Shown: positions 17,362 through 25,298 of the stretch, piece after piece
Numbering within the stretch: the first letter of the stretch is position 1
How the letters are laid out: the number at the start of each line of letters is the position of its first letter
NCBI GenBank assembly: GCA_963732845.1
Contig: CAVTBE010000007.1
Span: 62,001 to 126,000 of the forward strand
Reading direction: 5' to 3'
DNA: 64,000 nt
DNA from: CAVSRC01 sp963732845
Lineage (GTDB): Bacteria; Pseudomonadota; Alphaproteobacteria; Rhizobiales; Kaistiaceae
Program-made: the position numbers and the translations under genes
The notes under the pieces: generated by a model
Seen by the model: the letters and a program-made list of their open reading frames with translations, nothing else
What the model was told of the DNA's origin: nothing
Databases searched by the model: none

Positions 17362-17928
17362 TCAGCCCCTCGTCTTTTCCACAAGATCGAGGATCTCGGC
17401 CGTCGTGCCGGTTTCACCCAACCGCGGAAACACCCTGGTGACGCTGTATTCGTGCGCCTCTGCCCGCCTGTCGGTCATGGCATCGGTGGCAAGCGTGACG
17501 TTGAAGCCGGCCTCATAGGCCTGGCGAGCCGTGGCCTCGACACCGGCGCTGGTCGCCACGCCGGTGACAATGACCTGCGTGACGCCCAGCGACTTGAGCC
17601 GCTCCTCAAGCCCGGTATTGGCGAAGGCGCCCCAACTCCGCTTGGTGACAAGAATATCCTCCGGCTGCTGGCCGAGCTCAGGCAGGATCTCGGCAAAGTT
17701 GGGCGGAAACGCCGCCCCTCCCGGCCGGGATTGCTCGGTGCGGCCCGGCGCCGCGCCCGTGACATTCACGATGACCACCGGCAGATCGTGCCGTCGACAG
17801 GCCTCGGCGAGCGCGCGAGACCGCGCGACGATGTCTGCAATGGGATGGATCGCCGGCGCCGCCGCAACGCCCTTCTGCAAATCGACGATAATGAGAGCGG
17901 TCTTCGGATCGAGAGTCGTCAATGCCAT
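17362..17928 (-). CDS. Isochorismatase-like hydrolase lacking the catalytic cysteine
   Basis: The 188-residue protein has the isochorismatase-fold motifs: D16 in IIVDLQKG, K96 in VTKRSWGAF and GVATSAGVEATAR at 123-135. In cysteine hydrolases of this fold (nicotinamidases, N-carbamoyl hydrolases) the last motif carries Cys; here the aligned residue is Gly129, as in EntB/PhzD-type isochorismatases that hydrolyse an enol ether without a nucleophilic Cys. The substrate is unknown. It is the first gene after marR in a co-directional cluster with a membrane protein and an MFS pump, which suggests detoxification of a small compound. Confidence 0.8.
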   Translation of the reverse strand: MALTTLDPKTALIIVDLQKGVAAAPAIHPIADIVARSRALAEACRRHDLPVVIVNVTGAAPGRTEQSRPGGAAFPPNFAEILPELGQQPEDILVTKRSWGAFANTGLEERLKSLGVTQVIVTGVATSAGVEATARQAYEAGFNVTLATDAMTDRRAEAHEYSVTRVFPRLGETGTTAEILDLVEKTRG

Positions 17929-17963
17929 GGTGGCGACCTTTCTTGAGAGGCATGAAGAACGGG

Positions 17964-17981
17964 CCCGGCGACGTCGCCGGG
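17964..17981. promoter_or_regulatory. Perfect 18-base palindrome between marR and the hydrolase gene
   Basis: CCCGGCGACGTCGCCGGG lies in the 95-base gap between the marR stop and the isochorismatase-like start. It could be a binding site for a regulator or, as RNA, a short hairpin that lowers read-through. No T-run follows it on the minus strand, which speaks against an intrinsic terminator. Confidence 0.4.
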
Positions 17982-18023
17982 GAAAATGTCGGGAGCCTCA
18001 GTCGGCGGCCGGCAGCGAGGGCG

Positions 18024-18476
18024 TCAGGGATCGACGAGACGCTTGAGCAGATGAACCGCCCGCTCGAGTTCCTGTTGTTCGCTGGCAGTGAGGCGCGCTT
18101 CGATCATCCCGCAGAGCCAGTCATTGCGAGCAGCGCGTCCTTCCGCGGCCCACCGGCGGCAGGATTCCGTCATTGAAATGATTGTCTGCCGCTTGTCGTC
18201 GGGGTCGGGCGTGCCACGGACAAATCCCCTCGCCTCCAGCGCGGCGACCGTGGCGCCCATCGATTGGGAGCGCACGCCTTCCGCCCGCGAAAGGGCGGAG
18301 ATGGTCGTTGGTCCATCCTTTTCGAGCCGCAGGAGGACGGCCGTCTGGCTCGGCGTCAGATCGCCAGTGTCGGCCTGCTCGCGTAGGCGTCGCTTCAACT
18401 GCGCGACACACGCTCTCATGTCTGCTGCCACGGCACTGATGCGCGCGCGCGGCAGCGAGTCTGTCTTCTTGTCCAT
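18024..18476 (-). CDS. MarR-family transcriptional regulator
   Basis: The 150-residue protein is a MarR-type winged-helix dimer. LTPSQTAVLLRLEKDGPTT, then LSRAEGVRSQSM (recognition helix), then ALEARGFVRGTPDPDDKRQ (wing with the conserved DxR) occur in order at about residues 40-106. The start at ATG 18476 is set by a sigma-70-like promoter that leaves almost no leader. It heads a minus-strand cluster with an isochorismatase-like hydrolase, a small membrane protein and an MFS pump. By analogy it is probably a repressor relieved by the compound the cluster handles. Confidence 0.88.
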   Translation of the reverse strand: MDKKTDSLPRARISAVAADMRACVAQLKRRLREQADTGDLTPSQTAVLLRLEKDGPTTISALSRAEGVRSQSMGATVAALEARGFVRGTPDPDDKRQTIISMTESCRRWAAEGRAARNDWLCGMIEARLTASEQQELERAVHLLKRLVDP

Positions 18477-18482
18477 GGCACC

Positions 18483-18511
18483 AATGTAGATATACGAAGC
18501 TAGGCTGTCAA
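18483..18511 (-). promoter_or_regulatory. Sigma-70-type promoter of marR, nearly leaderless
   Basis: On the minus strand TTGACA (18506-18511, perfect consensus) and TACATT (18483-18488) are separated by 17 bases. Transcription would begin about seven bases after the -10 box, at or within a base or two of the ATG at 18476, so the mRNA would be leaderless or nearly so. No Shine-Dalgarno sequence is present, which agrees. Confidence 0.6.
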
Positions 18512-18670
18512 GTTTACCTTCATACATCGGCTCAGGGGTTCGCTCCCCAATGCGGCCACGCGATGGGTGTGCCTGTCTTCCGAGAGGTTGGTCGGCTGGG
18601 CTTGTGCAAAGCGGGCGAAGTCGGTCGCGCCGGGTCTGGTTATCCTCCGTTTCGCCCTATATGTGGCTGC

Positions 18671-19453
18671 ATGCAGATCGATCTCAAGAACAAGCGCGTT
18701 CTGGTGACCGGCGGCAGTTCCGGCCTCGGCGCCGCCATGGTGAAGGCCTTCGGCGCCGCCGGCGCCAAGGTTGCCGTCAACTATGTCAGCCACCCGGAGG
18801 AAGCCGAGGCGCTGGCCGCCGGGCTGAAGAAGGCCGGTGGCGAGGCCATCGCGATCGCCGCCGACGTGAGCGACGCCGATGCCGTCGCCGCGATGTTCGC
18901 CACGCTCGACGCCACCTGGGGCGGCATCGACGTGCTGGTCAACAATGCCGGCATCGACGGCCCCCGGGCGCTCGCCTGGGAGGTCGACATGGCCCACTGG
19001 AAGAAGGTGCTCGACATCAACCTCGTCGGCGCCTTCCAGTGCGCCCGCGAGGCGCTGAAACGCATGGTGGCGCAGAAGTCCGGCGTCATTCTCAACACCT
19101 CCAGCGTCCACCAGATCATCGCCTGGAGCGGCTACAGCGCCTATGCGGCGTCGAAGTCCGGCCTGATCATGATGGCCAATACGCTGGCCCAGGAAGCCGC
19201 CCCTTATGGCGTGCGCGTGCTGTGCATCGCGCCCGGCGCCATCGCCACCCGCATCAACGCCGAAGTCTGGCAGGATCCGGAAGGGCTCAAGGACCTCCTG
19301 ACCAAGGTTCCCATGGGCCGCATCGGCCAGCCCGAGGACATCGCCAACATGGCAGTGGTGCTCGCCTCCGATGTTGCCGCCTACATGACCGCCACCACCG
19401 TCTTCATCGACGGCGGCATGACCGACTATCCCGGTTTCATGCACGGCGGGTGA
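18671..19453 (+). CDS. SDR-family oxidoreductase (glucose-1-dehydrogenase-like)
   Basis: The 260-residue classical SDR has VLVTGGSSGLG (cofactor loop, residues 11-21), NNAGIDGP, the catalytic serine in LNTSSVHQ, YAASKSG with Tyr-x-x-x-Lys, and a C-terminal FIDGGMTDYPGF. The sequence is closest in style to glucose-1-dehydrogenase/3-oxoacyl-reductase-like SDRs; the substrate is not determinable. I use ATG 18671 because the family starts just before this beta strand; the 36 extra codons upstream have no ribosome site. It is transcribed divergently from marR. A dispersed palindromic repeat starts four bases after its stop. Confidence 0.8.
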   Translation: MQIDLKNKRVLVTGGSSGLGAAMVKAFGAAGAKVAVNYVSHPEEAEALAAGLKKAGGEAIAIAADVSDADAVAAMFATLDATWGGIDVLVNNAGIDGPRALAWEVDMAHWKKVLDINLVGAFQCAREALKRMVAQKSGVILNTSSVHQIIAWSGYSAYAASKSGLIMMANTLAQEAAPYGVRVLCIAPGAIATRINAEVWQDPEGLKDLLTKVPMGRIGQPEDIANMAVVLASDVAAYMTATTVFIDGGMTDYPGFMHGG

Positions 19454-19456
19454 AAC

Positions 19457-19530
19457 AGAGCCTGTCATGGCCATATGGGCCCATTCCGACGGAGCGATTT
19501 TGCCGCAGGATCAGGCCGGCGGGCGACGGG
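19457..19530. repeat. Dispersed intergenic repeat, copy A
   Basis: This stretch shares the ordered blocks AGAGCCT, GGGCC(C)ATTCCGAC, AGCGATTT and GGATCAGGCCGGCG with copy B at 33457-33526. Both copies begin at or within four bases of the stop codon of a plus-strand gene. The outer parts are imperfect inverted repeats, so the transcript can fold into a long hairpin with the ATTCCGAC...AGCGATTT part in the loop. It looks like a REP-type element. Confidence 0.65.
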
Positions 19531-19809
19531 GCGGCGAAAAGATGCTTGCCCCCCGCGACGGCATTGATTACCCACTCAGGCTGATAGAGCCGGGCAGATG
19601 ACGAGCGGCGAGTTCATGAGTTGTATCGGCCCCGGGGCTGAAAACGGCCGGCAGCCCCGGAATATCGGCGCCCTGCAAGGGGCGCGGCCATATGTAACTC
19701 CCGGGTTTCGGCGATACCGCTGGTCTGCGGCCCCTGTAGCATTTACCGTAACATGGGTGTCATAATTGGTTGATTCCGGCGTCACACTTCATTGGCACTG
19801 TCCGCCGCA
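19531..19809. other. Non-coding gap with two strong hairpins
   Basis: No gene is visible. Hairpins: 19632-19660 (CCGGGGCT/AGCCCCGG, 13-base loop) and 19668-19685 (GCGCCC-tgcaag-GGGCGC). Neither is followed by a clear T-run. The 3' part (19740-19800) is less G+C-rich and probably holds the promoter for the glycosyltransferase gene. Confidence 0.5.
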
Positions 19810-21049
19810 ATGATTCTCGTGTCTCTGATTTTCGCTGCCGTGGGGATAGCCGCTGTGGTCCATTTCGGCGGCATTGCCATGCTTTTCTGGCGGTCCCGCG
19901 ACACCACCCGGAGCGTTCCGCACGGACGCCCGCCGATCACCATCCTGCGCCCCGCCTGCGGCATCGAGAACTACGTCGAAGAGACGCTGGCCTCGGCCTT
20001 CGCCCTTGACTATCCGGAATATGAGATCGTCTTCTGCGTTGCCGACGAGCGCGATCCGGTGATCCCGCTGATCCGCCGCCTGATGGCCGCGCACCCCGAG
20101 ATGCCGACCCGGCTGCTCGTCGGCGACGATCACATCAGCATCAACCCCAAGCTCAACAACCTGGTCAAAGGCTGGCACGCCGCGGCGCATGAATGGATCG
20201 TCATGACCGACTTCGAACGTGCTGATGCCGCCGGATTATCTCGACCGGGTGCTGGAACGCTGGGAGCCGGATACCGGGCTGGTCTGCTCGCCGCCGGTCG
20301 GCACCCGGCCGGAGGGGGTCGGCGCCGATCTCGAATGCGCCTTCCTCAACACCTATCAGGCGCGCTGGCAGTTGATCGCCGATGCCCTTGGCACCGCCTT
20401 CGCCCAGGGCAAGACCATGTTCTGGCGGCGCGACTATCTCGACGAGAGCGGCAGCATCGAGGCGCTTGCCGCCGAGCCGGCCGAGGATGCCGCCTCGACC
20501 AAGCTGATCCGCGCCGCCGGCCGCAAGGTGCGCCTCGTCATCCGCCCCTTCCCGCAGCCGCTGGGCCGGCGGGTCGTCGCCGAGGTCTGGAGCCGCCAGT
20601 TGCGCTGGGCCCGCCTGCGCCGCTCGTCCTTCCCGCTTGTCTATGCGCCGGAAGCCGTCTCCGGCGGCTTCTTCCCCCTGCTCGGGGCCGCCGTCCTCGT
20701 CGCCATGGGCGCGCTGCCGATCGGCTGGTTCATTGGCCTGCTGATTGCATGGTACGGGGCGGAACTGCTGCTTGCCCGGCGCTATGACTGGCCGGTGTCG
20801 CCACGCATCCTTGGCCTGATCATCGTGCGTGACCTGCTGCTGTTCCCGTTGTGGATCATGGGGTGGACGGGGAACACCTTCGTCTGGCGCGGCAACGCCA
20901 TGGACATCAAGAACGAGGGGACGCCCGTGCGACGGCTTGTCGAGCCTTGGACGGCCTCTCGCGTGATACGGTCGGCCCTCGCGCTTGCAACCGGCAGGCG
21001 GACGGTGGCGAACATGGAGCGGGGCAATGGCGCGCCGCCGGGCGGCTAA
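19810..21049 (+). pseudogene. GT21-type lipid glycosyltransferase (ceramide glucosyltransferase/HpnI-like), frameshifted
   Basis: Two reading frames together give a 412-residue protein: N-terminal membrane helix (MILVSLIFAAVGIAAVV), a GT2/GT21 catalytic domain with ITILRPACGIENY, and C-terminal membrane helices with LRWARLRRSSFPLVY (the (Q/R)xxRW-like acceptor motif). One extra T at 20212-20213 breaks the frame between VMTD and SNVLMPPDYL, exactly in the conserved Asp-Ser-Asn segment. Intact family members transfer glucose to ceramide or diacylglycerol at the inner membrane. It is 13 bases upstream of an LpxH-like gene. It may be an error or a real lesion. Confidence 0.75.
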
Positions 21050-21062
21050 TGGAGAGGCTTGA

Positions 21063-21899
21063 ATGACTGCGATCGCGGCGCCACAGCGGTATCGGACGCT
21101 CTTCCTGTCGGATTTCCATCTTGGCACCCGTGGGTGCCAGGTTCGCCCGCTGCTGAACTTCCTGCAGAGCAACGAGGCGGAGACCATCTATCTGGTCGGC
21201 GACATCATCGACGGCTGGCGCCTGCAGGCCCGCTGGTACTGGCCCGATTCGCACAATGACGTGCTGCGCTGCCTGATGAACAAGGCGCGCCGCGGCACCC
21301 GCCTGGTCTACGTTCCGGGCAACCACGACGAGTTCGCCCGCGCCTATTGCGGCGGCGAATCCTCCGGCGATCTCGAATTCGCCAACGAAACGATCCACGA
21401 AGCCGCCGACGGCAAGAAATACCTCGTCCTCCACGGCGACGTCTTCGATCCGGTGCAGAGCAAGGCGCGCTGGCTGGCCTTCCTCGGCGACAACGCCTAT
21501 GTCGCCGCGCTTGGCATCAACCTGGCGCTCAATCGTGTCGGCCGCGCCTTCGGCCTGCCCTACTGGTCGTTCTCCAACTGGGCCAAGATGCGCGTCAAGA
21601 GCGCGGTCAATTTCATCGGCCACTACGAGCAGGCGGTGGCCAGTGCCGCCCGCGAGCACGATGTCGATGGCGTCGTCTGCGGCCACATCCACCGCGCCGC
21701 CCTGCACGAGGATTTCGGCCTGATCTATGTGAACTGCGGCGACTGGGTGGAAAGCTGTACGGCCGTCGCCGAGCATTTCGACGGCCGCTTCGAGCTGATC
21801 AACTCGGTTGACGCCAGCGAACCGGCGGCGCTCGAGCCGCTCTTCGAGGGCGACGCCGAAGGCCTCGGCGAGGACGAGGGCGAGAGCGCCGTCGCCTGA
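21063..21899 (+). CDS. LpxH-like metallophosphoesterase
   Basis: The 278-residue calcineurin-type phosphoesterase has the full set of two-metal motifs: DFH (D17, H19), GDIID (46-50), GNHDE (86-90), LHGD, and GHIHRA. Its family is annotated as UDP-2,3-diacylglucosamine diphosphatase-like; alphaproteobacteria usually use LpxI for that lipid A step, so the real substrate may be another pyrophosphorylated lipid or nucleotide. The acidic tail EGLGEDEGES is unusual. The ribosome site GGAGAGG is nine bases upstream. It is co-directional with the GT21 gene (13-base gap) and with the Anbu operon (88-base gap). Confidence 0.8.
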   Translation: MTAIAAPQRYRTLFLSDFHLGTRGCQVRPLLNFLQSNEAETIYLVGDIIDGWRLQARWYWPDSHNDVLRCLMNKARRGTRLVYVPGNHDEFARAYCGGESSGDLEFANETIHEAADGKKYLVLHGDVFDPVQSKARWLAFLGDNAYVAALGINLALNRVGRAFGLPYWSFSNWAKMRVKSAVNFIGHYEQAVASAAREHDVDGVVCGHIHRAALHEDFGLIYVNCGDWVESCTAVAEHFDGRFELINSVDASEPAALEPLFEGDAEGLGEDEGESAVA

Positions 21900-21987
21900 T
21901 ATTGCTCGGCTTTTAACTCGGGATTGGCGTTTTTCTTGCAAGACGGTCTAGGATAGTCCCCGACGGGAAGTCCCAGACACGAGTTGC

Positions 21988-23421
21988 ATGACGGAACGCC
22001 CCATGGCGGTAGCCTTTAACGAGATGTTCGTCCGCGATGGCGAGTGCCGCCGCGGCTATGAGTTTCTCCAGCAGTGGCTTGAATCGACCCCGCCTGATGT
22101 GCTCGCCCACCGCCGGGCCGAGGCGGAGCTGCTCTTCCGGCGCATCGGCATCACGTTCTCCGTTTACGGCGAGGCCGAGGCGGAAGAACGCATCATCCCC
22201 TTCGACATCATCCCGCGGGTTCTGACCAAGCCGGAATGGGACCGCCTTGCCCGCGGTCTCGAACAGCGCGTGCGTGCGCTCAACATGTTCCTCGCCGACA
22301 TCTACGGCGACGGCAAGATCCTCCGCGCCGGGCTGATCCCGCCCGAGCTGATCTACTGCAATCCCTATTTCCGGCCCGAGATGGCCGGACTGAAGCTGCC
22401 GCACGGCATCTATGTGCAGATCGCCGGCATCGACGTGGTGCGCGTCGACGACAACGATTTCTACGTTCTCGAAGACAATGCCCGCACGCCTTCCGGCGTC
22501 TCCTACATGCTCGAGAACCGCGAAGTGATGATGCGGCTGTTCCCCGATCTCTTCGCCTTCAACCGCATCGCCCCGGTCGAGAACTACCCGGAAGAGCTGC
22601 TGGCGACGCTGAAATCGGTGGCGCCGGCGTCCGCTCCGGAGGAGCCGACGGTCGCCCTGCTGACGCCCGGCCCGTTCAACAGCGCCTATTACGAGCACTC
22701 CTTCCTCGCCGACAAGCTCGGCATCGAGCTGGTCGAGGGGCGCGACCTGCTGGTGCGCGACAACATCGTCTACATGCGCACCACCGAGGGGCCGAAGCGC
22801 GTCGACGTGATCTATCGCCGCCTTGACGACGATTTCCTCGACCCGCTCGCCTTCCGCCCCAATTCGGCCCTCGGCCTTCCCGGGTTGATGAATGCCTATC
22901 GCGCCGGCAACATCACGCTGGCCAACGCGGTCGGCACCGGCGTTGCCGACGACAAGGCGGTCTATTCCTACATGCCCGAGATCGTCCGCTTCTATCTGGA
23001 CGAGGAGCAGATCCTGAAGAACGTGCCGACCTGGCGCTGCCGCGAGCCCGATGCGCTGGCCTACGTGCTCGAACACATGGCCGAGCTGGTGGTCAAGGAA
23101 GTCGCCGGCTCCGGCGGCTACGGCATGCTGGTCGGCCCGGCCGCCGACAAGGCGACGGTCGCCGCCTTTGCTGCCAAGGTGAAGGCCGACCCCGACAACT
23201 TCATCGCCCAGCCGACGCTGGCGCTGTCGACCTCGCCGACCTTCGTCAGTTCCGGCATTGCGCCGCGCCACGTCGACCTTCGCCCCTTCGTTCTGTCGGG
23301 CGCCGACCGCATCCGCATCGTCCCCGGCGGCCTCACCCGCGTCGCCCTCAAGGAAGGCTCGCTGGTCGTCAATTCCAGCCAAGGCGGCGGCACCAAGGAT
23401 ACGTGGGTGCTGGACGCATGA
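21988..23421 (+). CDS. Circularly permuted type 2 ATP-grasp protein (Anbu operon)
   Basis: The 477-residue protein is a COG2308-type circularly permuted ATP-grasp enzyme. Visible blocks are ALNMFLADIYGDGKIL, VVRVDDNDFYVLEDNARTPSGVSYM (shortened here to its core DNARTPSGVSY), LVEGRDLLV, a Lys-x-x-x-GSGGYGML nucleotide loop and VNSSQGGGTKDTWV at the C-terminus. Such enzymes are predicted to form amide bonds using ATP. Together with the next three genes it makes a conserved four-gene module with unknown substrate. Its stop overlaps the start of the alpha-E gene (ATGA at 23418), so they are coupled. Confidence 0.9.
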   Translation: MTERPMAVAFNEMFVRDGECRRGYEFLQQWLESTPPDVLAHRRAEAELLFRRIGITFSVYGEAEAEERIIPFDIIPRVLTKPEWDRLARGLEQRVRALNMFLADIYGDGKILRAGLIPPELIYCNPYFRPEMAGLKLPHGIYVQIAGIDVVRVDDNDFYVLEDNARTPSGVSYMLENREVMMRLFPDLFAFNRIAPVENYPEELLATLKSVAPASAPEEPTVALLTPGPFNSAYYEHSFLADKLGIELVEGRDLLVRDNIVYMRTTEGPKRVDVIYRRLDDDFLDPLAFRPNSALGLPGLMNAYRAGNITLANAVGTGVADDKAVYSYMPEIVRFYLDEEQILKNVPTWRCREPDALAYVLEHMAELVVKEVAGSGGYGMLVGPAADKATVAAFAAKVKADPDNFIAQPTLALSTSPTFVSSGIAPRHVDLRPFVLSGADRIRIVPGGLTRVALKEGSLVVNSSQGGGTKDTWVLDA

Positions 23422-24365
23422 TGCTGAGCCGCGCTGCCGACAGCCTGTTCTGGCTGGCCCGCTACGTCGAGCGTGCCGACGACACCGCGCGCATCATCGA
23501 TGCCACCAGCCGGCTGGCCGCCACGCCGATCACCTATGTCGGCGAATCCAACGAATGGGAATCGGCGCTCGCCGCCGCCGGCGCGCTGTGGGCCTACAAG
23601 GCCATCCACGACACCGCCGACCGCGACACGGTCATCGACTTCCTCGCCTTCTCGGCCGACAACCCGTCGAGCATCAAGAACTGCATCGCGATCGCCCGCC
23701 ACAACGCCCGCGCCGAGCGCACTGCGCTCACCATGGAGATGTGGGAAGCCATCAACAGCGCCTGGCTCGACCTCAAGCGCTTCGACGGCACCCGCATGGA
23801 CCGCGACACGCTGAACGAGTTCCTGACCAGCGTGAAGGAGGCGTGCCTGCGCTTCGACGGCGCCGCCTATCGCGCCATGCTGCGCAGCGATGCCTACTTC
23901 TTCCTGCGCCTCGGCGTCTATCTCGAGCGGGCCGATTCCACCGCCCGCATCCTCGACGTGAAGTATCACCTGCTGCTGCCCGAAGGGGCGCGCGTCGGCG
24001 GCGGTCTCGACTATTTCCAGTGGGCCTCGATCCTGCGCTCGGTGTCCTCGCTCACCGCCTATCGCTGGGTCTATCACGAGAGCCTCAAGCCGTGGCTCAT
24101 CGCCGACCTGCTGGTGCTCAACCAGAAGATGCCGCGCTCGCTGGCGAGCTGCTACAACAACCTCACCGGCTTCCTCGACGAGCTGTCGCTCGCCTACGGC
24201 CGCCAGGGCCCGGCGCAGCGCACCGCACGCTCGATCCGCACACGCCTGCAGAACGCCGAAATCAGCGAGATCTTCCACCGGCCCGGCCTGCACGAATTCC
24301 TCAGCGAGTTCATCACCGACAATGGCCGCCTCGGCGACGCCATCACCGAGCAATATCTGACCTGA
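23418..24365 (+). CDS. Alpha-E domain-containing protein (Anbu operon)
   Basis: The 315-residue, largely helical protein is the COG2307/DUF403 partner of the permuted ATP-grasp enzyme. It starts MMLSRAADSLFWLARYVERAD and repeats an RADxTARI element (RADDTARII near 20 and RADSTARIL near 174), which marks the internal duplication of the family. The biochemical role is unknown; it probably acts with the ATP-grasp protein, and in some genomes the two are fused. ATGA overlap with the upstream gene, 15-base gap to the transglutaminase. Confidence 0.9.
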   Translation: MMLSRAADSLFWLARYVERADDTARIIDATSRLAATPITYVGESNEWESALAAAGALWAYKAIHDTADRDTVIDFLAFSADNPSSIKNCIAIARHNARAERTALTMEMWEAINSAWLDLKRFDGTRMDRDTLNEFLTSVKEACLRFDGAAYRAMLRSDAYFFLRLGVYLERADSTARILDVKYHLLLPEGARVGGGLDYFQWASILRSVSSLTAYRWVYHESLKPWLIADLLVLNQKMPRSLASCYNNLTGFLDELSLAYGRQGPAQRTARSIRTRLQNAEISEIFHRPGLHEFLSEFITDNGRLGDAITEQYLT

Positions 24366-24380
24366 CCGTCGGCCAGCCCC

Positions 24381-25205
24381 ATGCGCCTCAACATCCGCCA
24401 CGAAACGGCCTACCGCTACGCCACCCCGGCGAGCCGCGCGATCGAGGTGCTGCGCCTGGTGCCGCGCGGCCACAACGGGCAGTACGTCGCCACCTGGCGC
24501 ATCGACATGGACTGCGATTGCCGGCTCGACCCGTCCAGCGACGCCTTCGGCAACCTGATGTACGAGTTCACCCTCGACGGGCCGGTCAGTGCGCTGACCA
24601 TCGTCGCCGAGGGCAGCGTCGAGACCGTCGACACCGCCGGCGTGCTCAGCGGTCAGGTGGAGCGTTTTCCCCCGGTGCTTTACCTGCGCGACACCGCCCT
24701 CACCGCCTCCGATCCGCTGATCCGCGATTTCGCCAGCGAGATCGCCGGCCGCTCCGGCACCACCCGGCTCGGCATGATGCACGCCATCATGGACGCGCTC
24801 GGCGAGCGCATGCGCTTCGAGGTCGACACCACCAGCACCGGCACCAGCGCCATCGAGGCCTTCGCGCTCGGCCACGGCGTCTGCCAGGACTTCGCCCACG
24901 TGTTCATCGCTGCCTGCCGCTATCTCGGCATCCCCGCCCGCTACACCAGCGGCTACATGCTGAACCTCGAGCACCCGGACAAGCAGACCGCCGGACACGC
25001 CTGGGCGGAGGCCTTCATCGACGACCTCGGCTGGGTCGGCTTCGACCCGGCCAACGGCATGTGCCCGACCGACGCCTATGTGCGGCTCGCCGTCGGGCTC
25101 GATTATCTCGGCGCCGCGCCGGTGCGCGGCTTCGTCTTCGGCGGCGGCGGCAAGTCCCTCGCCGTCAAGGTCGACATCCAGCCCGACGCCCGCGCTTACG
25201 GCTGA
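24381..25205 (+). CDS. Transglutaminase-like cysteine protease (Anbu operon)
   Basis: The 274-residue protein has the N-terminal beta domain common in bacterial transglutaminase-like proteins (LNIRHETAYRYATPA) and a papain-like core with the triad C168 (GHGVCQDFAH), H206 (AGHAWAEAF) and D222 (WVGFDPANG). Such proteins usually hydrolyse or transfer at peptide amides. In this operon it is predicted to process or ligate the peptide made by the ATP-grasp enzyme. The protein has no signal peptide, so the system is cytosolic. It is 15 bases after the alpha-E gene and 93 bases before the Anbu gene. Confidence 0.9.
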   Translation: MRLNIRHETAYRYATPASRAIEVLRLVPRGHNGQYVATWRIDMDCDCRLDPSSDAFGNLMYEFTLDGPVSALTIVAEGSVETVDTAGVLSGQVERFPPVLYLRDTALTASDPLIRDFASEIAGRSGTTRLGMMHAIMDALGERMRFEVDTTSTGTSAIEAFALGHGVCQDFAHVFIAACRYLGIPARYTSGYMLNLEHPDKQTAGHAWAEAFIDDLGWVGFDPANGMCPTDAYVRLAVGLDYLGAAPVRGFVFGGGGKSLAVKVDIQPDARAYG

Positions 25206-25298
25206 GAACGGCTGCTTTCCGCCGCTTTCTGCCGGTGGAAAAGCCTTCGGATTCGGAGCATAGTCTGCCGCAAAATCCGGGGAACCCAGAGGACTGAC

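Noticed and set aside
20205..20220. Programmed ribosomal frameshifting in the GT21 gene
   Set aside because: No slippery heptamer or downstream pseudoknot is visible, and other genes show similar one-base breaks.
19792..20787. An uninterrupted 331-codon frame starting at the GT21 gene
   Set aside because: After 20212 it is Arg/Pro/Gly-rich noise; conserved sequence continues in the neighbouring frame.
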